A stretch of DNA of 64,000 bases from the NCBI RefSeq assembly GCF_001262605.1, contig NZ_LGTC01000001.1, forward strand, positions 3,423,001 through 3,487,000, read 5' to 3'. Shown here one piece after another: positions 53,348 to 61,457 of the stretch; within the stretch, counting starts at the first letter, position 1; each line of letters starts with the position of its first letter. Position numbers and translations under genes: made by a program. The notes under the pieces are model-generated. The model saw only the letters and a program-made list of their open reading frames with translations, made no database searches and was not told the DNA's origin. The DNA is from Pseudobacteroides cellulosolvens ATCC 35603 = DSM 2933 (GTDB lineage: Bacteria > Bacillota > Clostridia > Acetivibrionales > DSM-2933).

Positions 53348-56300
53348 ATGCCGGTTGAGTTTTTAACACATGAACAGGAAGTAAAATATGGAAAATTTAG
53401 CGAAGACCCTTCACCTGAACAGTTGGCAAAGTACTTTTGGTTTGATGACAAAGATAAAAATGCTATCTTTAATCATCGCCATGACTATAACAGACTAGGC
53501 TTTGCCCTGCAGCTTGGAACTGTGCGGTTTCTGGGGACGTTTCTTTCATCACCAATTAAAGTTCCCGCAAATGTAATTTCATATGTTTCCCAGCAGTTAA
53601 AAATCAAGCCCGAAGTAGTATCTTTATATAATTCAGAGAAAAACACTCACAACCACAGAAACGAAATACGTCAAATATATGAATACCATGATTTTACCAG
53701 CCAGCCTTTTCACTTTAGATTAATTCGCTGGCTTTATTCAAGGGCATGGATATCTGCAGAACGTCCAAGTGTAATGTTTGACCTTGCAACGGCAAGATGT
53801 GTAGAAAGCAAAATTCTTTTACCAGGTGTAACCACCTTGGCTAGGCTGATAGCTCAAGTAAGGGACAGAGCAAGTATACGCCTATGGAGTAAGCTTGGGA
53901 AACTTCCCAGCAATGATCAGCTCATCTTGCTCGAAAATCTTCTTGAAACTGAATCTGGCAACAGAAATACACTTTTAGATATATTAAGACAACCACCAAC
54001 CACAGCCACTCCTAAAGGGTTACTTATTGCCATAGATAGGCTTGAAAGATTGCGTTTATTAGGTGCAATGGAATGGAATTTATCAGGAATACCAGTAGGA
54101 CGGCTTCGGGTATTGTCAAGATATGCATCTATGGCAAGGGCACAGACTATAGAACGCATGAATTACGAAAGGCGTATAGCTACGCTTGTTTCATTTGCTA
54201 TTACTTTTACTATTAGTGCTCAGGATGATGTTATTGAGATTATGGAGGCTATTTTTACAAATATTTTTCGGAAGTCTGATAATAAAGGTAAGAAAAACAG
54301 AATTAGAACCATTAAAGATTTAGACTCTGCAGCAAGAAGGCTTCGTGAAGTATGCTCTTATTTGCTTGATGAAAGTATTTCCGATAACAACCTGCGGGAA
54401 GTCATATTTACAAAATATCCGAAAGACATTTTAAGTTCATCTTTACAAATGATAGATAGATTAACAAAGCCAGCAGATATTTCCGTTGCACATGAAGAAC
54501 TGTTTCGTAATTATACAAACATAAGAAAAATACTTCCTAGCCTCTTGGAATCATTAGAATTTAAGGCTACACCTTCAGGGCAGCAAGCTTTGCTATCTTG
54601 GAATTTTCTTGCTGACAGTGAGAATAAAAAAGGCAAGGCAAAATATGCAGATGCTCCGTTAAGTGGTTTAACATCAACATGGAAAAAACTTGTTTTAAAA
54701 AACTCCAATGAAAAAATAAACCCATGTGCTTATACCTTTTGGACTATTGAGCGTATGAACGATGCATTGAAAAGGCACGATATTTATGTTGATAAAAGTG
54801 AACTGTATTGCGACCCTAGAGCACAATTACTGCAAGGTGAAGAATGGGAGTCGGTCAAACCCCACGTTTTAAGAACTTTAGACTGGACTTCGTCAGCTGT
54901 TGAAGCATTAAAGCCTCTGGCTGATGAACTTGACAGAGCTTATAGAACTACTTCAAGAAGATGGGATACTAATACAGCCGTACGAATTGAAAATGATAGA
55001 CTTATACTTTCGCCTTTGGATAAACTTGAAGAACCAAAGTCATTAAAAAAACTTAGAAAACAAGTACAATCCCTTCTTCCACATATAGATTTGCCTGAAC
55101 TAGTTCTTGAACTCAATAGCTGGGTTCCTTTTCTTGATGCCTTTACACATATTAGTGAAAGCAATTCAAGGGTTGATGATTTGCATATAAGTATATGTGC
55201 TGTTTTAATAGCACGAGCATGTAATATTGGACTTGAACCAGTTGTTCAGCCCGGAGTCCCTGCACTAGAATATGACAGGCTTACATGGGTGGAGCAGAAC
55301 TATTTTCGTACAGAAACAATAACACAAGCAAACAACATTTTAGTTGCTTATCATTCCAAATTAGGATTAGCACAAATTCTTGGTTCAGGAGAAGTTGCAT
55401 CCGCAGATGGATTACGCTTTGTAACTCCAAGTAAGACAATAAACTCAGGACCAAATCCTAAATATTTCGGTGTTGGACGTGGAGTAACATATTATAACTA
55501 TACAAGCGACCAGTTTACAGGCTTGCATGGAATAGTTATTCCAGGAACTATAAGGGATTCGTTATACCTTCTTGAACTTGTTCTAGAGCAACAAACTGAA
55601 CTACAGCCAAAAGAGATTATGACCGATACTGCTGGGTATAGTGATATTGTTTTCGGCTTATTTGGTCTTTTAGGCTATCAATTTAGCCCACGATTAGCTG
55701 ATATAGGCTCATCGAAATTCTGGAGAATAGATTCTAGTGCTGATTACGGTGCTTTGAATGTTATTTCAAAAAATAAAATAAAAACAGATCTTATAATCCG
55801 ATATTGGGATGACTTTATGAGAATAGCTGGTTCACTCATGCTTGGTACAGTAAACCCTACGCAACTTATTAAGGCATTGCAGCATGGTGGTAAACCAACG
55901 ATGCTTGGCAGAGCCATCGGAGAATTAGGTCGTATATTTAAAACAAAGCATAATCTCACATATATTGATGATGAAGCATACAGACGTAAAATTCTCACAC
56001 AGCTAAACCGTGGAGAATCACGTCATAGTCTGGCAAGAGCAGTATGGTATGGGAAAAAGGGGGAATTACACCAAAATTACCGTGAAGGACAAGAGGATCA
56101 ATTGGGTGCTTTAGGGCTTATAGTAAATGCAATTGTTATTTGGAATACAAGATATATGGAATCGGCTCTTGAAGTCATCCGTGATAGAGGCAATATCCTT
56201 GAATATGAAGATATTCCACGATTATCTCCACTAGGATATGAACATATTAATATTGTTGGTAAATATTCATTCAATTTGTCTGAAACAGTAGCAAATGGAA

Positions 56301-56353
56301 AATTGCGACCACTTATAAATATAGAAGAAATACAACCACAACAGGAGGAATAA
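53348..56353 (+). CDS. tnpA: Tn3-family transposase TnpA (Tn4430-like)
   Basis: 1001 residues starting MPVEFLTHEQEVKYGKFSED, the opening typical of the Tn4430/TnXO1-type transposases, with DYNRLGFALQLGTVRFLGTF. DDE region: EVASADGLRFV, EIMTDTAGYSDIVFG, then LGRIFKTKHNLTYI and VIWNTRYMESAL. It would bind 38-bp ends; an end of Tn4430 type (GGGGTACCGCCA) lies 830 bp downstream. It is full length and apparently intact. Confidence 0.93.
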   Translation: MPVEFLTHEQEVKYGKFSEDPSPEQLAKYFWFDDKDKNAIFNHRHDYNRLGFALQLGTVRFLGTFLSSPIKVPANVISYVSQQLKIKPEVVSLYNSEKNTHNHRNEIRQIYEYHDFTSQPFHFRLIRWLYSRAWISAERPSVMFDLATARCVESKILLPGVTTLARLIAQVRDRASIRLWSKLGKLPSNDQLILLENLLETESGNRNTLLDILRQPPTTATPKGLLIAIDRLERLRLLGAMEWNLSGIPVGRLRVLSRYASMARAQTIERMNYERRIATLVSFAITFTISAQDDVIEIMEAIFTNIFRKSDNKGKKNRIRTIKDLDSAARRLREVCSYLLDESISDNNLREVIFTKYPKDILSSSLQMIDRLTKPADISVAHEELFRNYTNIRKILPSLLESLEFKATPSGQQALLSWNFLADSENKKGKAKYADAPLSGLTSTWKKLVLKNSNEKINPCAYTFWTIERMNDALKRHDIYVDKSELYCDPRAQLLQGEEWESVKPHVLRTLDWTSSAVEALKPLADELDRAYRTTSRRWDTNTAVRIENDRLILSPLDKLEEPKSLKKLRKQVQSLLPHIDLPELVLELNSWVPFLDAFTHISESNSRVDDLHISICAVLIARACNIGLEPVVQPGVPALEYDRLTWVEQNYFRTETITQANNILVAYHSKLGLAQILGSGEVASADGLRFVTPSKTINSGPNPKYFGVGRGVTYYNYTSDQFTGLHGIVIPGTIRDSLYLLELVLEQQTELQPKEIMTDTAGYSDIVFGLFGLLGYQFSPRLADIGSSKFWRIDSSADYGALNVISKNKIKTDLIIRYWDDFMRIAGSLMLGTVNPTQLIKALQHGGKPTMLGRAIGELGRIFKTKHNLTYIDDEAYRRKILTQLNRGESRHSLARAVWYGKKGELHQNYREGQEDQLGALGLIVNAIVIWNTRYMESALEVIRDRGNILEYEDIPRLSPLGYEHINIVGKYSFNLSETVANGKLRPLINIEEIQPQQEE

Positions 56354-56458
56354 TTAATGTGAAGAGCAAAACTATTTGGCAACCTACCGAAAATTGCACA
56401 TATTAATAGAAGAAAAATTTATGTGAAAAAAGAAAAAAATTATAAGGAGGCAATTTAA

Positions 56459-56716
56459 ATGACTTGGGAAAGTGTAAGAAAGGCATATCCAGAACAGTGG
56501 GTACTTATTGAAGCAATAAATGCTAAGACCGAAGGTGATAAAAGAATAGTTGAAAATATGGATGTTATAGGAAGTTTTGCAGATGATGGAGACGGTGCTT
56601 TTCAAAAATATATTGAATTGCATAAAGTTCACAAAGAAAGAGAGTATTATATCTATCATACCTCAAACGATATCTTAAATATAGGCGTAAAAAAGTGGCT
56701 GGGGGTGCGGCTATAA
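56459..56716 (+). CDS. Small acidic protein paired with a retropepsin-like gene
   Basis: 85 residues beginning MTWESVRKAYPEQWVLIEAI with a later SFADDGDGAFQKYIELHKV. No known domain is recognised. Strong RBS AAGGAGG. Its stop overlaps the next start (TAATG), so the two genes are translationally coupled. They sit between tnpA and the transposon end as passenger genes. The pair may act together as a protease with substrate or adaptor, but nothing proves this. Confidence 0.75.
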   Translation: MTWESVRKAYPEQWVLIEAINAKTEGDKRIVENMDVIGSFADDGDGAFQKYIELHKVHKEREYYIYHTSNDILNIGVKKWLGVRL

Positions 56717-57105
56717 TGATAAATATTAGTTCAAAAGATGGATTGATATATGTTGATGCCACCCTGATGCATGGAGACCGCAGCATTACAATAAAAAATG
56801 CTTTGGTTGATACTGGATCATCTGCTACAGTAATTTCAAGAGATATTGCTCATAGTTTAGGGATGAGACCTGAACCTACAGATATTATTAATTCAGTCCA
56901 AGGAATTGGAGGCTCAGAGTCCGTTGTTGAAAAGAAAATTGATGCCATAAGCCTTGATGATGTTGCTGCAACAAATTTTGATATTCAAGTCGGTGCTATG
57001 AATTATGGTATCGATTTAGATGCTATTATAGGACTTGATTTACTGACAGCTTGTAAAGTAGTAATGAATTTAGAAGCTTATACATTAACCGCATTAAAAG
57101 AATAA
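56716..57105 (+). CDS. Retropepsin-like aspartic protease
   Basis: 129 residues from ATG 56716 (coupled to the previous stop). The retroviral-protease-like motif ALVDTGSSATVIS carries the catalytic Asp; GIGGSESVVEKK and DAIIGLDLLTACKVVMN complete a clan AA fold, which works as a dimer. Bacterial single-domain members are common but of unknown role. Passenger gene of the second Tn3 element, ending 77 bp before its right inverted repeat. Confidence 0.8.
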   Translation: MINISSKDGLIYVDATLMHGDRSITIKNALVDTGSSATVISRDIAHSLGMRPEPTDIINSVQGIGGSESVVEKKIDAISLDDVAATNFDIQVGAMNYGIDLDAIIGLDLLTACKVVMNLEAYTLTALKE

Positions 57106-57181
57106 AAAAGTCGTATGTAATGGTGAAATTTAAAATTAACGGCTTTGACTGTAAAATATTTACATGCTTATAGCCGTTTTC

Positions 57182-57220
57182 TGTTCCATTACTACACAAA
57201 CCCCATGTTGGCGGTACCCC
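57182..57220 (-). repeat. Right inverted repeat of the second Tn3 element
   Basis: On the minus strand this reads GGGGTACCGCCAACATGGGG, sharing GGGGTACCGCCA with the known Tn4430 terminal repeat. The outer end is at 57220. No matching left copy is seen between 39900 and 52650, so the element is either truncated on the left or its left end has diverged. Confidence 0.65.
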
Positions 57221-57302
57221 ATATAGGATGTTTTTTGTATAGTTATTTATTTTTAAATAGTGAGTTGAACTTCAGACCCAGCAGCAGCTCATCCGGGATC
57301 TA

Positions 57303-57340
57303 ATACCAGGAGCGGCAGTTTAAATTGGCACTCCTGGTAT
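57303..57340. other. Perfect 10-bp hairpin in non-coding stretch
   Basis: ATACCAGGAG (57303-57312) pairs with 57331-57340 across an 18-base loop. It is isolated between the transposon end and the gene at 57420, with no T-run. Otherwise the 57221-57419 gap is empty. Confidence 0.45.
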
Positions 57341-57419
57341 CAGATTGGCTGAAGGTCTCTTTAATAATTATTAATCATTTTTCAAATATTTAATATAAAA
57401 AGTAATTGGAGAGATTTAT

Positions 57420-57881
57420 GTGAGATGTATTAGTAAAAAAATACGTAAAAAGTGGTTTAATAAAATAAAGGAGATGTATTCTACCCCGTATAGAGTTGAA
57501 TTAGATTTTAGTCCTAAAGACAAACAATTTTTGTATAGGCTTACTGATGGAACCTGTTTTTTCCTTAAGACAGGTAAATGTTCATTGGACTTAAACAGAT
57601 TTGATTTGTTTAAGCACAACTTACTAAAAAAAATCTTTAGAAGATGGTATCGCAATGCAGACTTTACAAAGAAGGTGCACCCTTTGTACTGTAAAAATCT
57701 TAGTACCAAGATGTATGAACTGCCAAAAGCTTGCGATGTAATTACATATTACAGACATTCCTGTGGACATTATGATTTTTGTGATGGGCAACATCGGACT
57801 TGCATTGCATCTAAGCTGGGAATCAAAATTGATGTTCTTATTGATGATATAGACAAAAGTTGTGATTATTGTAAGGATTGA
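57420..57881 (+). CDS. ParB-like nuclease-domain protein
   Basis: 153 residues from GTG 57420 (GGAGAG upstream). Basic N-terminus; the C-terminal half has CGHYDFCDGQHRTCIASKLG, which fits the GDGxHRxxAAkxLG motif of ParB/sulfiredoxin-type domains, followed by a closing Cys pair (SCDYC). Cysteines (about nine) are unusually many. Function unknown; this fold appears in plasmid partition and in phage or element-borne enzymes. Confidence 0.65.
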   Translation: MRCISKKIRKKWFNKIKEMYSTPYRVELDFSPKDKQFLYRLTDGTCFFLKTGKCSLDLNRFDLFKHNLLKKIFRRWYRNADFTKKVHPLYCKNLSTKMYELPKACDVITYYRHSCGHYDFCDGQHRTCIASKLGIKIDVLIDDIDKSCDYCKD

Positions 57882-57891
57882 GGATTTAATA

Positions 57892-57913
57892 GGGGTTGTA
57901 AGCTTACAACCCC
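57892..57913. other. 22-bp perfect palindrome
   Basis: GGGGTTGTAAG followed directly by its exact reverse complement, 10 bp after the stop of the ParB-like gene. Possible terminator stem or protein-binding site; no T-run follows. Confidence 0.5.
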
Positions 57914-58066
57914 AAATATAAAGAAATTTATAGTGATAAAAAGATACTTTTAAAAAGTTATGATAGTATGTGGAAGAATATGCAAGAAAGTTATATGTTC
58001 AGTGTGGATGAACAGGGATTTGAAACAATAAATTTTGGTCATGTGTTTCCTGAACAGTGGCTATAA
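57902..58066 (+). pseudogene. C-terminal gene remnant
   Basis: The frame is open from a TAA at 57899 to TAA 58066, with protein-like composition (SDKKILLKSYDSMWKNMQES, later GFETINFGHVFPEQWL). The first ATG is internal (57968) and has no RBS. It looks like the end of a gene cut off at the palindrome. No family recognised. Confidence 0.35.
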
Positions 58067-58120
58067 AATATAAATCTTACCGTTGGATGAAATTTAAAAG
58101 TGAACAGAAGGAGAGATTGT

Positions 58121-59167
58121 ATGAATATCGATGATATAGTAAAAGATGGATTTATACTGCACGAGGATGATGGCAGAGTAAAAGGGCTATCTATTCTTTC
58201 TCTTAGAATAGCTTTAAGGTCTTTTTTTTCAACATATAGTTGTATGAAAGATAACTTTAATATACGTAAATCAAGAAAAGACAGGGATTATATTTATTCT
58301 GACTCGTACTATGAAGCTTGTTCTGAGACAATTATCCACTTTCACCATTTCTTTGAGTTGGTGCTAAAGGATTTCTTACGGCAGGATAGTGAATTAATAG
58401 TTCTCGATGGATTGGATGATCCAATCATACTGCATAAATTAATTAAGAAAGAACCTATAGAATCAGAATTATCGGATTCACTTAACACTATTGAATTTGG
58501 AAGGACATTAACTTATATATGTAATTTGGTTCAGGAGAAACGAATATTTACTGATGGACGTTTAGATTTCCTACTTCAAAGCAAAGATGCCCTTAAAAAA
58601 CTGAACAAATTAAGAAACAGACTAATGCACAGGGGAAGTTTTATACTCCGGTATGAAGCATTAGATGAATTTATTGGTACATATATACTTCCAATCATAA
58701 TAGAAATAACTAATCTTAGTGAATTTAAATCATTAGAAAGATATTGGAGATATACTGCCTTAAAATGCAATATTGACCCTTTAATAGAGATTATGAATGA
58801 GTTTAAGCAAAAGAACTTTGATTTCGGCAAAATTGCTTACTTGAAAGAACTCGGGAGAGCCGCCTATAATAACCCCTTAGAAAACAAAGGGTTTGGCATC
58901 AACTATTTTGAAAGAGGTAACAAAAAACTGCTTAGACGGCTGGAAAAGATAAGAGAACTGGAACAGAAAAATGAAAATGTATCAGAAATTAAAACCTGCC
59001 CCATGTGTGGTGAAAGCACCCTGATTATATATGAAGATATTGAAAGTGAGTATGATGTAGTTGACGGGGAACAAGTCTGTACTGATGCATGGAAATACAC
59101 CTATGAAGCCAAATGCATTTGCTGTACTTTTGAAATTAATAAGAACTATGTAAAAAAACGCAAGTGA
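58121..59167 (+). CDS. HEPN-like protein with C-terminal zinc ribbon
   Basis: 348 residues from ATG 58121 (AAGGAGAG; an in-frame GTG at 58100 is unlikely). Mostly helical; LRNRLMHRG near residue 170 matches the R-x4-H motif of HEPN ribonuclease-type domains, after a HFHHFFELVLKDFLR helix. The C-terminal 55 residues hold two Cys pairs (CPMCGES, CICCTF) forming a zinc ribbon. HEPN proteins often act in toxin or anti-phage systems. Activity is not shown by sequence alone. Confidence 0.6.
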   Translation: MNIDDIVKDGFILHEDDGRVKGLSILSLRIALRSFFSTYSCMKDNFNIRKSRKDRDYIYSDSYYEACSETIIHFHHFFELVLKDFLRQDSELIVLDGLDDPIILHKLIKKEPIESELSDSLNTIEFGRTLTYICNLVQEKRIFTDGRLDFLLQSKDALKKLNKLRNRLMHRGSFILRYEALDEFIGTYILPIIIEITNLSEFKSLERYWRYTALKCNIDPLIEIMNEFKQKNFDFGKIAYLKELGRAAYNNPLENKGFGINYFERGNKKLLRRLEKIRELEQKNENVSEIKTCPMCGESTLIIYEDIESEYDVVDGEQVCTDAWKYTYEAKCICCTFEINKNYVKKRK

Positions 59168-59233
59168 GCATGGGCTTAATTTAGAAGATTTTTGGAAAAC
59201 AGAAGATTTAACTTAGTTGAAAAAGGTTCATGA

Positions 59234-59521
59234 ATTTGCTTCACGCAGCTCATCACAATAATCTCAAAAGTAAAAGTGTTATTTGATTCACCGGGCTTTG
59301 GAATGCCAAATACTGAAGTTTCAATACCACTAACAAAACAAGCAGCATTAATTGGTAGGTTTGAAGGTGAGGCTGAGGTAAATTATTTAACTTTAAGCGG
59401 ATTAGCTGCTTTGAATAGTCGAACTGGAATGTATTCAGAAAGGTTTCTTTATCATCCATATAAAAATTTTATTATGGTAAAACATGATAAAACATTAGGA
59501 AAGGAAATGCTAATGATATAA
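59234..59521 (+). pseudogene. C-terminal fragment resembling DUF4238
   Basis: The frame is open from a TGA at 59231 to TAA 59521. It contains LFDSPGFGMPNTEVSIPLTK, LSGLAALNSRTGMYSERFLY and a closing ValLysHis segment. The pattern SDNP-like turn, P-L-T, then a helix ending in aromatic residues recalls the C-terminal half of DUF4238 proteins. The N-terminal half and a proper start are missing. The rest of 59168-59784 holds nothing recognisable. Confidence 0.35.
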
Positions 59522-59784
59522 TAAAATTTGCTCAAGAAAACAAATAATTTTAACTCTATTTTGGGGTTATAGCCATAAATATGTATCTTAATGAGAAAGA
59601 TCTTAGGCTTTAGGCGAAGTGGTTGATTCCAAATCAAATATTGAAAAAGATCTACTGAAAAGTAATTCTGAAAACCGCGTATATCAATGCTTTTAAGTTT
59701 TAGTTTGGCATAACAAATTCTTCAATAATTAAGAAAATTCTAAAACCTCAAAGACGTTGATTTAAGCCACTTTTAAACTTTACT

Positions 59785-59820
59785 TTTCAGTACAGAGCAC
59801 GGATGCTCCCATTAGGCCTA
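59785..59820 (-). repeat. Extra Tn3-type end: inner part identical to the 39.6-kb element's ends
   Basis: The 27 bases 59785-59811 equal the inner part of the right inverted repeat at 39855-39891, but the outer bases differ (ATTAGGCC instead of CTACCCC). The outer 19 bases recur at 60469-60487. It is either the end of a sibling element or a recombined end. Confidence 0.7.
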
Positions 59821-59887
59821 ATATTGCAATCTTTTTGTCAGCTATAAATGGAAGTTTATGATATAATTTTTATGAAAGGGGAGAGCT

Positions 59888-60391
59888 ATGTTGAATAATT
59901 TCAAATTTAGAGAGCTTACACCTGAAAATTTCTTTGAATATGATAAAAGAGGTTCCAATAAGGAAATAAGTAGGGAACTTGCTATAGAAGCGACAAAATT
60001 TTTCTTTGAAGCACAATTATCTGAAAAAGTACCCAAAGATACTCGAGAGTTGTTTGAAGTTGCTAGGGCAGTAATGATATATGGTGTAAATTTTTATCCT
60101 TTATATACAGTAGGGGCTGAGCAGTTATTTAGGGTAGCAGAAAACGCATTAAGAATGAAATGTAATCAAACAGGAATTGTACCAAACCAGGGTAAATATA
60201 TGTTTGCAAATATGTTAGGGGCGTTAGTGGGGAATAGGGTAATAGATAGGGAGCATATCGATATATGGTATTCCTTTAAAAAATTGAGAAATATATTTTC
60301 TCATCCTGAGTTTCAACAATTATTTCCACCTGGAGATGTATTGGATTGGATGGATTTAGTTTCGGAGTATATAAATCGTTTATTTGAATAA
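59888..60391 (+). CDS. Small HEPN/DUF4145-like protein
   Basis: 167 residues, start ATG 59888 with AAAGGGGAG. All-helical composition; KKLRNIFSHPEFQQ near residue 135 contains R-x4-H, and FYPLYTVGAEQLFRVAENAL is a typical helical partner segment. No signal peptide or metal motif. It stands alone between two copies of a 19-bp direct repeat. A HEPN-type RNA-binding or toxin-like role is possible; an inactive relative is equally possible. Confidence 0.6.
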   Translation: MLNNFKFRELTPENFFEYDKRGSNKEISRELAIEATKFFFEAQLSEKVPKDTRELFEVARAVMIYGVNFYPLYTVGAEQLFRVAENALRMKCNQTGIVPNQGKYMFANMLGALVGNRVIDREHIDIWYSFKKLRNIFSHPEFQQLFPPGDVLDWMDLVSEYINRLFE

Positions 60392-60466
60392 TAAACCAAA
60401 TATATATCGACTACATCAGACAACGATATCTCTCGGATTCATCCAAAGATTCGAACAGGCTAAAAA

Positions 60467-60489
60467 TAGATGCTCCCATTAGGCCTATT
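60467..60489. repeat. Repeat copy GATGCTCCCATTAGGCCTA
   Basis: 19 bases (60469-60487) identical and direct to 59802-59820, 667 bp apart. A diverged inverted copy lies at 63288-63309. The stop codon of the minus-strand gene at 60485 lies inside it. Confidence 0.7.
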
Positions 60490-61087
60490 TGCTGGGGCTT
60501 AGCTCAAGACGATCCTTATTTATATCAAGATATGCCATATTGTTGCGACATACCCAATTAAGCACTTCTCCTGATGGCTGAGGATTTCGCTTGAATCCTG
60601 CAAGGGCTCTTTGATACTCTAAATCTGTTGTCATTGAATTTTTAATTCTAAACATATTATCCTTAAGAACTGTAAGAGCCTCTTCTGATATATCCGATCT
60701 GAAGGCTGTCACATTATTATTTTTATTGATCAATAAAATAAAGTAATCTCGGCTTTCTATCATCATATCCAAGACTTTCTGCACCATAGGGTCATTTGGG
60801 TTAATCAGCACATTATATACTTTATAATCATAAAACTCAAAAGCAAAGTGAACAACTTCATACAATGAAGTACCAAGCAAAGTATGACCAAACCTAAATC
60901 CTTTATTCAATACTTCATGAGGAATGGTATCGTTAAGGCGTAGTGCCAATAAACCTCTCTGCTCATTTCTTTCCTCTATCATGCCAAGAGCACAACAAGG
61001 CAACTCAGCCGTTATAAAATCACTCATAAACTGTCTGTTTAAAGCAAGCTTTGGCAGCATGTAATATATATTGCTCAATATATTCAC
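60485..61087 (-). CDS. Hypothetical cytosolic protein
   Basis: 200 residues, no signal peptide or membrane segment. Begins MNILSNIYYMLPKLALNRQF; a middle alpha/beta stretch (FEFYDYKVYNVLINPNDPMV, DYFILLINKNNNVTAF) is followed by a helical part with the PQPSGEVLNWVCRNNMAYL end. No family is recognised. GAGGTG lies before the ATG at 61087. It diverges from the ATPase gene at 61458 across a 370-bp gap that holds a GC-rich cruciform. Confidence 0.6.
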   Translation of the reverse strand: MNILSNIYYMLPKLALNRQFMSDFITAELPCCALGMIEERNEQRGLLALRLNDTIPHEVLNKGFRFGHTLLGTSLYEVVHFAFEFYDYKVYNVLINPNDPMVQKVLDMMIESRDYFILLINKNNNVTAFRSDISEEALTVLKDNMFRIKNSMTTDLEYQRALAGFKRNPQPSGEVLNWVCRNNMAYLDINKDRLELSPSK

Positions 61088-61149
61088 CTCTAAATCATAT
61101 TAACGTAAGTCTATTATATTGTTATATATAAGTCAATCATTTCAAAAAG

Positions 61150-61224
61150 TGCATATACCGGCACATCCGGACGGCAATTCCGAAGGCATCCGGAATCAGT
61201 GTCCGGATGCAGCCGAAATACGCA
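61150..61224. other. GC-rich cruciform / structured element
   Basis: Nested pairing in an otherwise AT-rich gap: GCATCCGGA (61186-61194) with TCCGGATGC (61202-61210), ACATCCGGAC at 61164, and an imperfect outer stem GTGCATATACCGGC (61150-61163) with 61211-61224. It could be a recombination site, small RNA or regulatory structure. Nothing else is seen in 61088-61457. Confidence 0.55.
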
Positions 61225-61457
61225 CAAAAGGTGCTAGAGGCTAAATAGTTTGGTTTTTTTGTAAGATTATGATTAATAATTGTATATATTGTTAAAAAGT
61301 GATAATATTTAGGTGTAAACGGCGGGTTTTTATTATATTAAATCTGAATTTCGTGTAATCAAGCATTTATCCACACACCACATTATTGTATGCTAATCCT
61401 AAGAGTATAAAATCCGCGTTTTGATGCCAATACCTCTTATTGAAAGGAGAAAAAACT

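Noticed and set aside
57892..57913. Palindrome as a classical rho-independent terminator
   Set aside because: No T-run follows on either strand and there is no loop; kept only as a palindrome.
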